Of a stretch of 64,000 nucleotides of DNA, positions 24,588 to 32,666 are shown one piece after another. A program made the position numbers and the translations under genes. Below the pieces are notes generated by a model, which saw nothing but the letters and a program-made list of their open reading frames with translations, did no database searches and was not told the origin of the DNA. How positions within the stretch are numbered: the stretch's first letter is position 1; the number at the start of each line of letters is the position of its first letter. The stretch covers positions 1-64,000 of the forward strand of contig NZ_JAGGJU010000007.1 in assembly GCF_017873095.1 (NCBI RefSeq), in the 5' to 3' direction. This DNA comes from Heterorhizobium halophytocola. GTDB lineage: Bacteria; Pseudomonadota; Alphaproteobacteria; Rhizobiales; Rhizobiaceae.

Positions 24588-25838
24588 TCAGGTCCATTCG
24601 CCCTTGCGCATCACCGGCACGGTCGATCCGTCAACCCGCACACCGTCGATATCGACCTTGTCGGAGCCGATCATCCAGTCGATATGGATCAGCGAGGCAT
24701 TGCCGCCCTGGGCGGTGATCTGGTCCTGGGTCAGCGTCGCGCCGTCCAGGAAGCACTTCGAATAGCACTGCCCGAGCGCGATATGGCAGGAGGCGTTCTC
24801 GTCGAACAGGGTGTTGTAGAACAGCACGCCCGATGCCGAGATCGGCGAGGAATGCGGCACCAGCGCCACTTCGCCAAGACGCCGCGCGCCCTCATCGGTA
24901 TCGAGCACCTTCAACAGCACTTCCTCGCCCTTCGAGGCATGGGCCTCGACGATCCGGCCCGCTTCGAAACGGACCTGGATGTCGTCGATCAGCGTGCCCT
25001 GATGCGACAGCGGCTTGGTCGACGACACCGTGCCCTCGACCTTCAGCGCGTGCGGCGTGGTAAACACCTCCTCGGTCGGAATGTTCGGGTTGCAGGTCAC
25101 GCCGTTCTTGGCGGTGGAGGCGCCACCATGCCATTCGTGGCCATCCGCCAGGCCGACAGTCAGGTCTGTGCCGGGACCGGTGAAGTGGAGGGCGGAAAAG
25201 CGCTCGCCGTTCAGCCAGGTCGAGCGCTTTTTCAACTCGCCGTTATGCTGGCCCCAAGCCGCGACCGGGTCGTCCAGGTCGACGCGCGAGGCGGCAAAGA
25301 TCGCCTCTGCCAGCTTCCTGACCGCCTCGTCGAGCGGCAGGTCGGGAAACACCTGCGCCGCCCAGGCCGGGTTCGGATAGGAGACGATGTTCCAGTTGAT
25401 GTCGAAATTGGCGATCTTTTCGAGCGCCGGCTTGTAGGCCATGGAATTGGCCTTGTTGGCCCGAGCGACCTTGGCAGGATCCTGCGCTGCCAGCATCATC
25501 GGATTGTCGCCGGCGATCGCGAGCCGCGCCGCGCCGTTCTCATAGGCTTTCGCCATGCCCTCGTAGAGCCAGGCGGCCGCCTTGTCGAAGCTCTGGTCGG
25601 AGGCGTATTCGTAGCGGGCAAGAGTGGTCTCTTCATCGGAATAAAAGGTCGAGACGATCCCGGCGCCGGCCTTGTAGGCATGTTTGGTGATCGCCCGCAC
25701 CAGCGGCAGGGAAGCCAGCGGCGCGGTGATGACCAGATCCTGGCCCTGCTGCAGCCCGAGGCCGACCTTGACGGCCACCGCCGCCAGCTTGTCGAGCTTT
25801 ACGGGATCGATGGAAGCGGAAAAATCGGGAAGGGTCAT
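24588..25838 (-). CDS. M29-family metallo-aminopeptidase
   Basis: The 416-residue protein has the length and order of thermophilic-type M29 aminopeptidases (AmpS, PepS, aminopeptidase T). NIPTEEVFTTPH lies in the middle, with further likely metal ligands in EVALVPHSS, ENASCHIALGQ and HIDWMIGS. These enzymes release N-terminal residues using two co-catalytic divalent metals in the cytosol. The length is normal, with MTLPDFSASIDPVKLDKLA at the N-terminus. A MITE-like inverted repeat lies just upstream. Confidence 0.95.
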   Translation of the reverse strand: MTLPDFSASIDPVKLDKLAAVAVKVGLGLQQGQDLVITAPLASLPLVRAITKHAYKAGAGIVSTFYSDEETTLARYEYASDQSFDKAAAWLYEGMAKAYENGAARLAIAGDNPMMLAAQDPAKVARANKANSMAYKPALEKIANFDINWNIVSYPNPAWAAQVFPDLPLDEAVRKLAEAIFAASRVDLDDPVAAWGQHNGELKKRSTWLNGERFSALHFTGPGTDLTVGLADGHEWHGGASTAKNGVTCNPNIPTEEVFTTPHALKVEGTVSSTKPLSHQGTLIDDIQVRFEAGRIVEAHASKGEEVLLKVLDTDEGARRLGEVALVPHSSPISASGVLFYNTLFDENASCHIALGQCYSKCFLDGATLTQDQITAQGGNASLIHIDWMIGSDKVDIDGVRVDGSTVPVMRKGEWT

Positions 25839-26235
25839 GAGGCATCCTGCTGTGGTGATCGGTAGGCTTCAGACTTAGTGCCGTTTGCCGGCAAATTGAA
25901 GGGCGGGATTTGTCGATGACTTCGGGTATTGCGTCTTGCGATCCGATACACGAGGTGCCCGGTGCACCCCCCTCTGCCCTGCCGGGCATCTCCCCCTCAA
26001 GGGGGGAGATCACTCGTGGCGCGCGACCGCATCTCTCCGGCTGTCAGAATGCTGAAAGCGACTGAAGCCCGTTGCATGTCATGGTACGCGGGCCAATCTG
26101 GAGCGCGCTTGCACGGCTGGCTGATCTCCCCCCTTGAGGGGGAGATGCCCGGCAGGGCAGAGGGGGGTGTCCCGAGGCATAAACCACGACAGTTTGGCTC
26201 GATAATTCCAGCCGATCCGGCCAGCCGACTCCCGC
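25839..26235. other. 397-bp spacer holding a palindromic element, no gene seen
   Basis: This interval lies upstream of the aminopeptidase gene and downstream of the GMC oxidoreductase stop, both on the minus strand. It contains the inverted-repeat element at 25965-26169 and no open frame with a credible start and family match. The remaining 5' part is expected to hold the aminopeptidase promoter, which I could not define. Confidence 0.7.
25965..26169. repeat. MITE/RIME-like element with 48-bp perfect inverted arms
   Basis: The arms 25965-26012 and 26122-26169 are exact reverse complements by eye over 48 bases, separated by 109 bp. Each arm contains CTGCCCTGCCGGGCA and its own small stem ATCTCCCCC-TCAA-GGGGGGAGAT. 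A related but less perfect pair occurs at 29005-29423. The design, palindromes flanking a short unrelated core, is that of rhizobial intergenic mosaic elements. No transposase or target duplication was identified. Confidence 0.85.
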
Positions 26236-27852
26236 TTACCTGTTATCTTCCAGCATCATCGCTGACGCTTTTTCGGCAATCATCACGGTCGGCGAATTGG
26301 TGTTGCCGGAGGTAATCGTCGGCATGATCGAGGCGTCGGCGATCCGCAGCCCTTTGAGACCGCGCAGCCGCAGCCGGGGATCGACGACGCTCTGCTCGTC
26401 GGCGCCCATGCGGCAGGTGCCGACGGGGTGGAAGATCGTCGTGCCGATCTCGCCGGCGGCCCGTTCCAGGTCGGCATCGGTCTGATAGCCGGGGCCGGGC
26501 TTGAACTCCTCCGGGTGAAAGCGGGCGAAGGAGGGCTGGGCGGCGATGCGGCGGGCGATGCGGATCGCCTTGACCGACACGTCGCGGTCCGCCGGCGCCG
26601 ACAGATAATGCGGCGAGATCGCCGGCTGGGCGGAAAAATCGGGGGATTTCAGATGCACGCAGCCGCGGCTTTCCGGCCGCAGATTGCACACGCTCGCGGT
26701 GATCGCCGGGAAGGGATGGACCGGATCGCCGAATTTCTCCAGCGACACCGGCTGGACGTGAAACTGCAGGTCGGCCGTCTCCTTTTCCGGGCCGGAGCGG
26801 GTGAAGATGCCGAGCTGGCTCGGCGCCATCGCCATCGGGCCGGAGCGCCTCAGCGCGTATTCGAGTCCGATCGCCGCCTTTCCGAGCAGACGCGAGGCCT
26901 TCTCGTTCAGCGTCGGGACGCCGGTCACCTTGAAGGCGAGACGTAGCTGCAGATGGTCCTGCAGGTTCTCGCCGACATTTGCCATTTCATGCCGGACCGG
27001 TACGCCGGCCGCCTGCAGCGCGGAGCCGCGGCCGATACCGGAGAGTTCAAGGATATGCGGCGAGCCGATCGCGCCGGCCGACAGCACGGTCTCGACCGTC
27101 GCCGTGAAGCGTTTCGTCACGCTGTCATGGCGAACCTCGACACCGGTCACCGTACCGTCCTCGACGGTCAGGCGTTCGACCTGCGCCTTCGTCAGCACGG
27201 TGAGGTTCGCCCGCTTCATCGCCGGGCGAAGGAAGGCGCGCACCGCGCTCCAGCGCAAGCCGGATCGCTGGTTGACGTCGAAATAGCCGGACCCCTCGTT
27301 GTCGCCGCGATTGAAATCAGCGGTCTTCGGAATGCCCGCCTCTTCCGCTGCCTGCTGGAAGGCATCGAGCACCGCCCAGCGGACGCGGGCGGTTTCCACC
27401 CGCCATTCGCCGCCGCTGCCGTGGTGTTCGTCGGTGCCGCGATAGAAATCCTCCGACCGGCGGAAGGCCGGCAGCACCTCGTCCCAGCCCCAGCCGGTGC
27501 AGCCCATTTGGCGCCACTGGTCATAGTCCCGCGCCTGGCCGCGCATATAGATCATGCCGTTGATCGAGGAGCAGCCGCCCAGCACCTTGCCGCGCGGATA
27601 GTTGAGCGCGCGGCCGTTGAGACCGGGCTCCTTCTCGGTGGTGAAGCACCAGTCGGTGCGCGGATTGTTGATGCAGTAGAGATAGCCGACGGGAATATGG
27701 ATCCAGTGATAATTGTCGTTGCCGCCGGCCTCCAAGAGCAGAACCCGGGTGTTGGGGTCGGCCGACAGCCGGTTTGCCAGAACGCAACCGGCCGTGCCGG
27801 CGCCGATGACGATGTAGTGAAAGCTGGTCTCCGCCGCATTGCGCATTGTCAT
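26236..27852 (-). CDS. GMC-family FAD-dependent oxidoreductase (choline dehydrogenase-like)
   Basis: The 538-residue flavoprotein has the N-terminal FAD fold (GAGTAGCVLANRL near 17-29). The GMC signature GKVLGGCSSINGMIYMRG is near 85-102. The C-terminal active-site pair is His475 in HPVGTCRMG and Asn in SGNTNSPTVM near 517. It oxidises an alcohol, but which one is unknown. The start at 27852 (or the ATG at 27846) has no free ribosome site. It is overlapped by the stop of a short leader ORF with a strong site, suggesting coupled translation. Longer starts up to 28089 lack support. Confidence 0.93.
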   Translation of the reverse strand: MTMRNAAETSFHYIVIGAGTAGCVLANRLSADPNTRVLLLEAGGNDNYHWIHIPVGYLYCINNPRTDWCFTTEKEPGLNGRALNYPRGKVLGGCSSINGMIYMRGQARDYDQWRQMGCTGWGWDEVLPAFRRSEDFYRGTDEHHGSGGEWRVETARVRWAVLDAFQQAAEEAGIPKTADFNRGDNEGSGYFDVNQRSGLRWSAVRAFLRPAMKRANLTVLTKAQVERLTVEDGTVTGVEVRHDSVTKRFTATVETVLSAGAIGSPHILELSGIGRGSALQAAGVPVRHEMANVGENLQDHLQLRLAFKVTGVPTLNEKASRLLGKAAIGLEYALRRSGPMAMAPSQLGIFTRSGPEKETADLQFHVQPVSLEKFGDPVHPFPAITASVCNLRPESRGCVHLKSPDFSAQPAISPHYLSAPADRDVSVKAIRIARRIAAQPSFARFHPEEFKPGPGYQTDADLERAAGEIGTTIFHPVGTCRMGADEQSVVDPRLRLRGLKGLRIADASIMPTITSGNTNSPTVMIAEKASAMMLEDNR

Positions 27853-27893
27853 GGGGCTGCAGCCCCGAACCTGGTCCGGTGCATAGGATGCAT
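27849..27893 (-). CDS. Putative 14-residue leader peptide coupled to the GMC oxidoreductase
   Basis: An ATG at 27893 follows GGGAGGAG with five-base spacing and opens a 14-codon frame (MHPMHRTRFGAAAP). Its TGA overlaps the ATG of the oxidoreductase (ATGA). A perfect 14-bp palindrome, GGGGCTGCAGCCCC (27853-27866), lies just before the junction and could hide the downstream start unless ribosomes translate the leader. It is too short for similarity evidence, so it is a sequence-based prediction. Confidence 0.45.
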   Translation of the reverse strand: MHPMHRTRFGAAAP

Positions 27894-28106
27894 GTCGTCT
27901 CCTCCCGTTGCGACCGGTCCTCCAACCGGCATGTGGTCGCGAAGATGACGGCAAATCCGACGCAGGGCAATGGGTGTGAGGCAAAGGGGTAAGGGCAAGA
28001 GGAGAGCCTGCGCACCAAAGGCCGCGGTGGCCGGCTGCTGACCTTGTCTCGCCAGGAGGCTGTGCTAGATCTTCGCGCGAAGAGAGCAAAGGAAAACGAT
28101 CCGATC

Positions 28107-28454
28107 ATGCTGACCATCCATGGCATCAAGACCTCCGACACGATGAAGAGGGCGAGGACCTGGCTCGACGATCATGGCATCGCCTACGTCTTTCACGACT
28201 ACAAGGTGAGCGGCATCGATCGCCAGAGCCTGGAGCGCTGGTGCGCGGCCAAGGGGTGGGACACGGTGCTGAACCGCGCCGGCACCACGTTCCGCAAGCT
28301 CGACGAGGCGGCGAAGTCCGGCCTCGATCAGGACAAGGCGATCGCGCTGATGCTGGAGCAGCCGTCGATGATCAAGCGCCCGATGCTGGAAGGCGAGGGC
28401 GTGCTGGTCGTCGGCTTCAAGCCGGAGATCTATGCCGCCGAGCTAAAGGCCTGA
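28107..28454 (+). CDS. ArsC/Spx-like (YffB-type) protein lacking the redox cysteine
   Basis: The 115-residue protein aligns with YffB/ArsC-family thioredoxin-fold proteins: MLTIHGIKTSDTMKRARTWLDDHGI, FHDYK, and LEQPSMIKRPML near the end. The usual active-site Cys of the KNCDT motif is Ser10 (codon TCC), so thiol reductase activity is not expected. Length and fold are otherwise intact. The start was chosen at the family's N-terminus; the frame is open from 28044. It lies three bases before ybaK and is divergent from the GMC gene. Confidence 0.88.
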   Translation: MLTIHGIKTSDTMKRARTWLDDHGIAYVFHDYKVSGIDRQSLERWCAAKGWDTVLNRAGTTFRKLDEAAKSGLDQDKAIALMLEQPSMIKRPMLEGEGVLVVGFKPEIYAAELKA

Positions 28455-28457
28455 GCC

Positions 28458-28931
28458 ATGGCAAGGACGACGCGGGCGACGCAGTTTCTCGAAAGGTCGG
28501 GCGTCGCCTTCGAAACGGCGACCTATGACTATGATCCGAATGCCGACCGCATCGGCCTGCAGGCGGCAGAGGCGATCGGCGAAGCGCCGCGCCGCGTGCT
28601 GAAGACGCTGATGGCGGTGCTCGACGGCAAGCCGGTCTGCGTCATCGTGCCCTCCGACCGGGAGGTCAGCATGAAGAAGCTGGCCGCCGCCTTCGGTGGC
28701 AAGCATGCGGCGATGATGAAGCCGGCGGAAGCGGAGAAGACGACCGGCTATGTGGTCGGCGGCATCAGCCCGTTCGGCCAGAAGAAGCAGGTGCCGACGG
28801 CGATCGAGATCGCGGCGCTCGACGAGGCTCTGGTCTACATCAACGGCGGCCAGCGCGGGCTGCAGGTGCGGCTGTCGCCGGTGGATGCGCGGGATGCGGT
28901 GAAGGCGATCGCGGCGTCACTGGTGGCGTGA
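28458..28931 (+). CDS. ybaK: Cys-tRNA(Pro) deacylase, YbaK/EbsC type
   Basis: The 157-residue YbaK-domain protein contains RVLKTLMAVLDGKPVCVIVPSD, the Lys-containing core near residue 46. VVGGISPFGQKKQVPT near 97-112 is the hallmark GG-SP-G motif. It hydrolyses Cys mischarged on tRNA-Pro, an editing function in translation. It is probably co-transcribed with the ArsC-like gene three bases upstream. The length is normal. Confidence 0.94.
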   Translation: MARTTRATQFLERSGVAFETATYDYDPNADRIGLQAAEAIGEAPRRVLKTLMAVLDGKPVCVIVPSDREVSMKKLAAAFGGKHAAMMKPAEAEKTTGYVVGGISPFGQKKQVPTAIEIAALDEALVYINGGQRGLQVRLSPVDARDAVKAIAASLVA

Positions 28932-29477
28932 TCGGCGCGGGGTAGAGAGGGTTTGCTCTGCGCCTTGCTTTGTCATCACCAGCTAGCCATTTGGCTTGCC
29001 GCCTAACCCCCCTCTGGCCTGCCGGCCATCTCCCCCTCAAGGGGGGAGATCGACTCGTGGGGGCCGCTCGTTTTCAATCGCCGACGGTGCGACCGGGTTA
29101 AGTCCTTCCCTTGTGGCGAGGGTTGGGAGGGGACCTTTCGCCTATGCGATTGCCTATCCTCAAGGGGGAGGAGATCTGCTCGCGGCGGTCGCTCGGATTT
29201 CATCGGGGCTTGGCGTTCGGAACAGGTTCGAAATCTCGGGAATGTGGATGGCTTGTTCTTGCCGCTCTCGAAGATCGCCCAGTCCAGTCCCACACTCAGG
29301 CGCGGTTTGATGAGAATTCTGCACCAGCACTGCACGGCAATGGGACGGCTAAATTTCGGAATGGGCGATCAATACCAGCTGATCCCCTCTTGAGGGGGAG
29401 ATGGCCGGCAGGCCAGAGGGGAGTATGGCGGGACGACGAGCCGGCCATTGCCGCGTCCAGAATCGCGATGGCCGACC
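28932..29477. other. 546-bp spacer between ybaK and hemW with mosaic repeats, no gene seen
   Basis: The interval separates two convergent genes. It contains the second palindromic element (29005-29423). Inside lie other short GC-rich repeated-looking blocks, for example TCCTCAAGGGGGAGGAGAT near 29156-29174. Open frames here run through the repeat and have no credible family, so I do not call them genes. Confidence 0.7.
29005..29423. repeat. Second, decayed MITE/RIME-like element with inverted arms
   Basis: The arm at 29005-29052 (CCCCCCTCTGGCCTGCCGG then CCATCTCCCCCTCAAGG) is the inverse of 29390-29423, with a few losses in the second arm. It is clearly related to the element at 25965-26169, but carries GGCC in place of GCCC in the centre. 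Both arms keep the compensating change, so pairing is retained. The interior is about 340 bp and looks composite. Confidence 0.75.
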
Positions 29478-30662
29478 TCAAAACGCCAGATCGGCGACCA
29501 CGCTGTCGAGGACCAGCATGCCCTTCGGGGTGCAGCGCAGTCTCGAATTGCCCAGGCGTTCGATGAAGCCGAGGTCGAGCAGGGCCTGTTCGCGGTCGGG
29601 ATCGGGATCGCGGCGGGAGAGGTGTTGCCAGCGGGCAAGATCGACGCCCTCGCGCAGCCGCAGTCCCATCAGCAGCAGTTCGTCGGCCTGTTCCTCCGGT
29701 CCCAGGAGTTCGTTCTCGACCATGCCATTGCGCTCCGCCTCGACCCGCTGCAGCCAGGCTTCCGGATTGCGCTCGGTGGCGGTGGCGCGCTTGGCCGCGC
29801 CGTGGCGCAGGCGGCCATGGGCGCCGGGGCCGATGCCGGCATAGTCGCCGTAGCGCCAATAGGTGAGATTGTGCCGGCTCTCGGCGCCGGGGCGGGCGTG
29901 GTTGGACACCTCGTAGGCCGGCATGCCCTGGGCTGCGGTGATCTCCTGCGTCGCCTCGTAGAGATCGGCGGCGCGCTCCTCGTCCAGCGTCTGCAGCTTG
30001 CCGGCCTTGTAGAGGCCGTAGAAAGCGGTGCCTTCCTCGATCGTCAGCTGGTAGAGCGAGAGGTGGTCGACGGCATAGGAGATCGCCTGCTTCAGTTCGG
30101 CTTCCCAGGCTTCGATCGTCTGGTCCGGCCGGGCATAGATCAGATCGAAGGACATGCGCGGGAAGATGTCGCGCGCAAGGCCGATCGCCTTCAGCGCTTC
30201 CTCGACATTGTGCAGCCGGCCCAGAAAGCGCAGATCCTTGTCGTTCAGCGCCTGCACGCCCATCGACACGCGGTTGACGCCGGCCGAGCGGTAGCCGCGA
30301 AAGCGGTCCGCCTCGACCGACGACGGATTGGCCTCCATGGTGATCTCGATGCCATCGGGCACATGCCAGCTGCGCGCGACACCATCGAGCACGGTCTCGA
30401 TCGTTGCCGGATCCATCAGCGAGGGCGTGCCGCCGCCGACGAAGATGCTGGTCACGGTCTTCGGGCCGGACAGCTCGCGCATATAGGCGATTTCCTTGAT
30501 GAAGGCCTCGGCGAAGCGCTGCTGATCTACCGGCTGGTGGCGGACATGGCTGTTGAAGTCGCAATAGGGGCATTTGGCCGCACAGAACGGCCAGTGCAGA
30601 TAGATGCCGAAGCCCGGTTCGCCGGTATCAGGCAGGATGTTGGCGTTGGGCTTGATCAGCAC
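29478..30662 (-). CDS. hemW: Radical SAM heme chaperone HemW
   Basis: The 394-residue protein has the radical SAM cluster CAAKCPYC (Cys27, 31, 34), followed by VGGGTPSLM and the HemN-type C-terminal domain. It lacks the extra N-terminal region of true coproporphyrinogen dehydrogenase HemN, which favours HemW, a heme-binding chaperone. It is last in the minus-strand unit rph - VOC - rdgB - hemW, six bases after rdgB. The rdgB-hemW pairing is conserved in many alphaproteobacteria. Confidence 0.94.
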   Translation of the reverse strand: MLIKPNANILPDTGEPGFGIYLHWPFCAAKCPYCDFNSHVRHQPVDQQRFAEAFIKEIAYMRELSGPKTVTSIFVGGGTPSLMDPATIETVLDGVARSWHVPDGIEITMEANPSSVEADRFRGYRSAGVNRVSMGVQALNDKDLRFLGRLHNVEEALKAIGLARDIFPRMSFDLIYARPDQTIEAWEAELKQAISYAVDHLSLYQLTIEEGTAFYGLYKAGKLQTLDEERAADLYEATQEITAAQGMPAYEVSNHARPGAESRHNLTYWRYGDYAGIGPGAHGRLRHGAAKRATATERNPEAWLQRVEAERNGMVENELLGPEEQADELLLMGLRLREGVDLARWQHLSRRDPDPDREQALLDLGFIERLGNSRLRCTPKGMLVLDSVVADLAF

Positions 30663-30668
30663 GGCGGG

Positions 30669-31313
30669 TCAGGCGTCCAGGCAGGTTTCGACGAAGAGCT
30701 TGAAGGCCCGCGCACGGTGCGACAACGCCTGTGCGTCGCCCGGTTTCCAGCCGTGCTTTTGCTCGGCACTCATTTCGCCGAAGGTGGTGTCGTAACCCTC
30801 AGGCTGGAACACCGGGTCATAGCCAAAGCCGCTGCTGCCGCGCGGCGGCCATGCGACATGGCCCTCGACCTCGCCGCGGAAGAGTTCGGTATGGCCATCG
30901 GGCCAGGCCAGGCAAAGCACGCTGACGAAGCGGGCGGTGCGCTGGTCGGGCTTGTCGGCTCCCTTGTCGGCCAGTGCCGTCTCGACCTTCTGCATGGCCA
31001 TGGCAAAGTCGCGGCTGCCGTCGGGAAGCTCGGCCCAGTCGGCGGTGTAGACGCCCGGGGCGCCGTCGAGCGCATCGACGACGAGGCCGGAATCGTCGGA
31101 TAGTGCCGGAAGTCCCGATGCCGTCGCAGAGGCCAGCGCCTTGATCTTCGCATTCTCCTCGAAGGTCGTGCCGGTTTCGTCCGGCACGTCGAATTGCAGT
31201 TCCGCCGCCGACTTGGCGGAAAAGCCGAAGGGGCCGATCAGGTCGGCGATTTCGGCGATCTTGCCGGCATTGTGGCTGGCAACGACGATGGTCTTGGTCT
31301 CGAGCTTTCGCAT
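30669..31313 (-). CDS. rdgB: XTP/dITP diphosphatase (RdgB/HAM1)
   Basis: The 214-residue protein starts with the nucleotide-binding motif [11 protein letters not shown]. It also has [27 protein letters not shown] and [15 protein letters not shown], both conserved in RdgB. It removes non-canonical purine triphosphates (ITP, XTP) from the nucleotide pool. It lies in a compact minus-strand unit: three bases after the VOC gene and six before hemW. Confidence 0.96.
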   Translation of the reverse strand: MRKLETKTIVVASHNAGKIAEIADLIGPFGFSAKSAAELQFDVPDETGTTFEENAKIKALASATASGLPALSDDSGLVVDALDGAPGVYTADWAELPDGSRDFAMAMQKVETALADKGADKPDQRTARFVSVLCLAWPDGHTELFRGEVEGHVAWPPRGSSGFGYDPVFQPEGYDTTFGEMSAEQKHGWKPGDAQALSHRARAFKLFVETCLDA

Positions 31314-31316
31314 GAA

Positions 31317-31733
31317 CTACTCCAGGCCCCAGAGGGCGGGTTCGGCACATTCCAGACTGTTGCCGGCAGGATCGCGAAAATAGAAGGAGCGCGTACCGTT
31401 CGGCCAGTGAACTTCGGATTCGATTGTCACGCCCGCCTCGGCGAGCCGCTGCCGGACACCGTCCAGCGCCGGGCCGGCGACGCGAAAGCAGGCATGTCCC
31501 GGACCGCGGGCGCCATGGGCTGGCACGGCAATGGCATCGGACGCCGGCGGCTTTTGCGTCTCGGCGGGGTTGAAAATCAACAGCATGCCGGATCCGCAAC
31601 GGAAGAAGACATGCCGGCTGTCAACACGGGTCAGCCGCTCCAGGCCGAGCACGTCGGCATAAAAGGCATCGGCGGCGTCGAGATCGTCGGCATAGAGCGA
31701 GGTCTCGAGTATCCCGTCAATCGCAATCGACAT
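31317..31733 (-). CDS. VOC-family (glyoxalase/bleomycin-resistance fold) protein
   Basis: The 138-residue protein has paired beta-alpha-beta-beta-beta units. ETSLYADDLDAADAFYADVLGL is at the start, GPGHACFRVAG in the middle, and FYFRDPAGNSLECAEP near the C-terminus. His and Glu residues at expected metal positions are present. Enzyme activity cannot be assigned; members include dioxygenases, lyases and resistance proteins. It is embedded between rph and rdgB. Confidence 0.9.
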   Translation of the reverse strand: MSIAIDGILETSLYADDLDAADAFYADVLGLERLTRVDSRHVFFRCGSGMLLIFNPAETQKPPASDAIAVPAHGARGPGHACFRVAGPALDGVRQRLAEAGVTIESEVHWPNGTRSFYFRDPAGNSLECAEPALWGLE

Positions 31734-31755
31734 GCCGCCTCCGTCTGTCCGTTTC

Positions 31756-32472
31756 TCAGGCGAGCGCCTGTTTCTGCATCTCCACCAGGTCGGCGATGCC
31801 GTTGCGGGCCAGCCGCATCAGGGTCAGGAATTCCTCTTCCGAGAAGGGAACCCCCTCGGCGGTGCCCTGGATCTCGACGATCGAACCCGCACCCGTCATG
31901 ACGAAATTGGCGTCGGTCTCGGCCGAGGAATCCTCCAGATAGTCGAGGTCGATGACCGGCTGGTTGGCGAAGATGCCGCAGGAAATGGCGGCGACATGGT
32001 CCTTCAGCACCTTGTCGACTTTCACCATGCTGCGTGCTTCCATCCATTTCAGGCATTCGTGCAGCGCCACGAAGCCGCCGGTGATCGAGGCGGTCCGGGT
32101 GCCGCCATCAGCCTGGATGACGTCGCAGTCGACGGTGATCTGTCGTTCGCCGAGCGCGGTCAGGTCGACCACGGCGCGCAGCGAGCGGCCGATCAGGCGC
32201 TGGATTTCCTGGGTGCGGCCGCCCTGCTTGCCGGCGGCAGCCTCGCGGCGCATGCGGTCACCGGTGGCGCGCGGCAGCATGCCGTATTCCGCCGTCACCC
32301 ATCCCTTGCCGGAATTGCGCAGCCATGGCGGGGTCTTTTCTTCAAGGCTTGCCGTGCACAGCACATGCGTGTCGCCGAACTTGACGAGACACGAGCCCTC
32401 GGCATGTTTGGACACGGCCCGCTCGAACGAGACTTCCCGCATCTGATCTGTCTTCCTACCGGACGGGCGCAT
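31756..32472 (-). CDS. rph: Ribonuclease PH
   Basis: The 238-residue protein begins [18 protein letters not shown], the RNase PH N-terminus. It contains [14 protein letters not shown], and [19 protein letters not shown], the phosphate-binding region. It is a phosphate-dependent 3'-5' exonuclease that trims tRNA 3' ends. It is the first gene of the minus-strand unit leading to hemW and is divergent from hrcA across a 194-bp spacer. Confidence 0.97.
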   Translation of the reverse strand: MRPSGRKTDQMREVSFERAVSKHAEGSCLVKFGDTHVLCTASLEEKTPPWLRNSGKGWVTAEYGMLPRATGDRMRREAAAGKQGGRTQEIQRLIGRSLRAVVDLTALGERQITVDCDVIQADGGTRTASITGGFVALHECLKWMEARSMVKVDKVLKDHVAAISCGIFANQPVIDLDYLEDSSAETDANFVMTGAGSIVEIQGTAEGVPFSEEEFLTLMRLARNGIADLVEMQKQALA

Positions 32473-32596
32473 GGAGTTCTCCTTGAATTTCGTCTTGGCG
32501 CAACGCGCTTTCGGGGACTTCTACGGGGGGCGGAGCGCATTTGCAAAGGAAAAGGCGCAAGCCCCGGGGCCGCCGGGGTCCCGGAGCATTTACGAT

Positions 32597-32624
32597 TTGT
32601 GCTGGCCGTGGGAATGCTTATATT
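32597..32624 (+). promoter_or_regulatory. Putative sigma70 promoter for hrcA; no CIRCE element
   Basis: TTGTGC (32597-32602), a 16-bp spacer and TATATT (32619-32624) form a plausible promoter ending about 40 nt before the hrcA start. The inverted repeat TTAGCACTC-N9-GAGTGCTAA recognised by HrcA was not found in the rph-hrcA spacer. That suggests HrcA does not autoregulate here, as in several alphaproteobacteria. Confidence 0.4.
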
Positions 32625-32666
32625 TCGCCATGACGGAAGCAGAATGGCGAGGCCGGTTTTAAAGGT

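Noticed and set aside
29111-29566. 151-codon frame in the ybaK-hemW spacer
   Set aside because: It runs through the palindromic element and into hemW antisense, has no ribosome site and no family.
32473-32666. CIRCE element expected before hrcA
   Set aside because: No TTAGCACTC/GAGTGCTAA pair, even degenerate, was found in the spacer.
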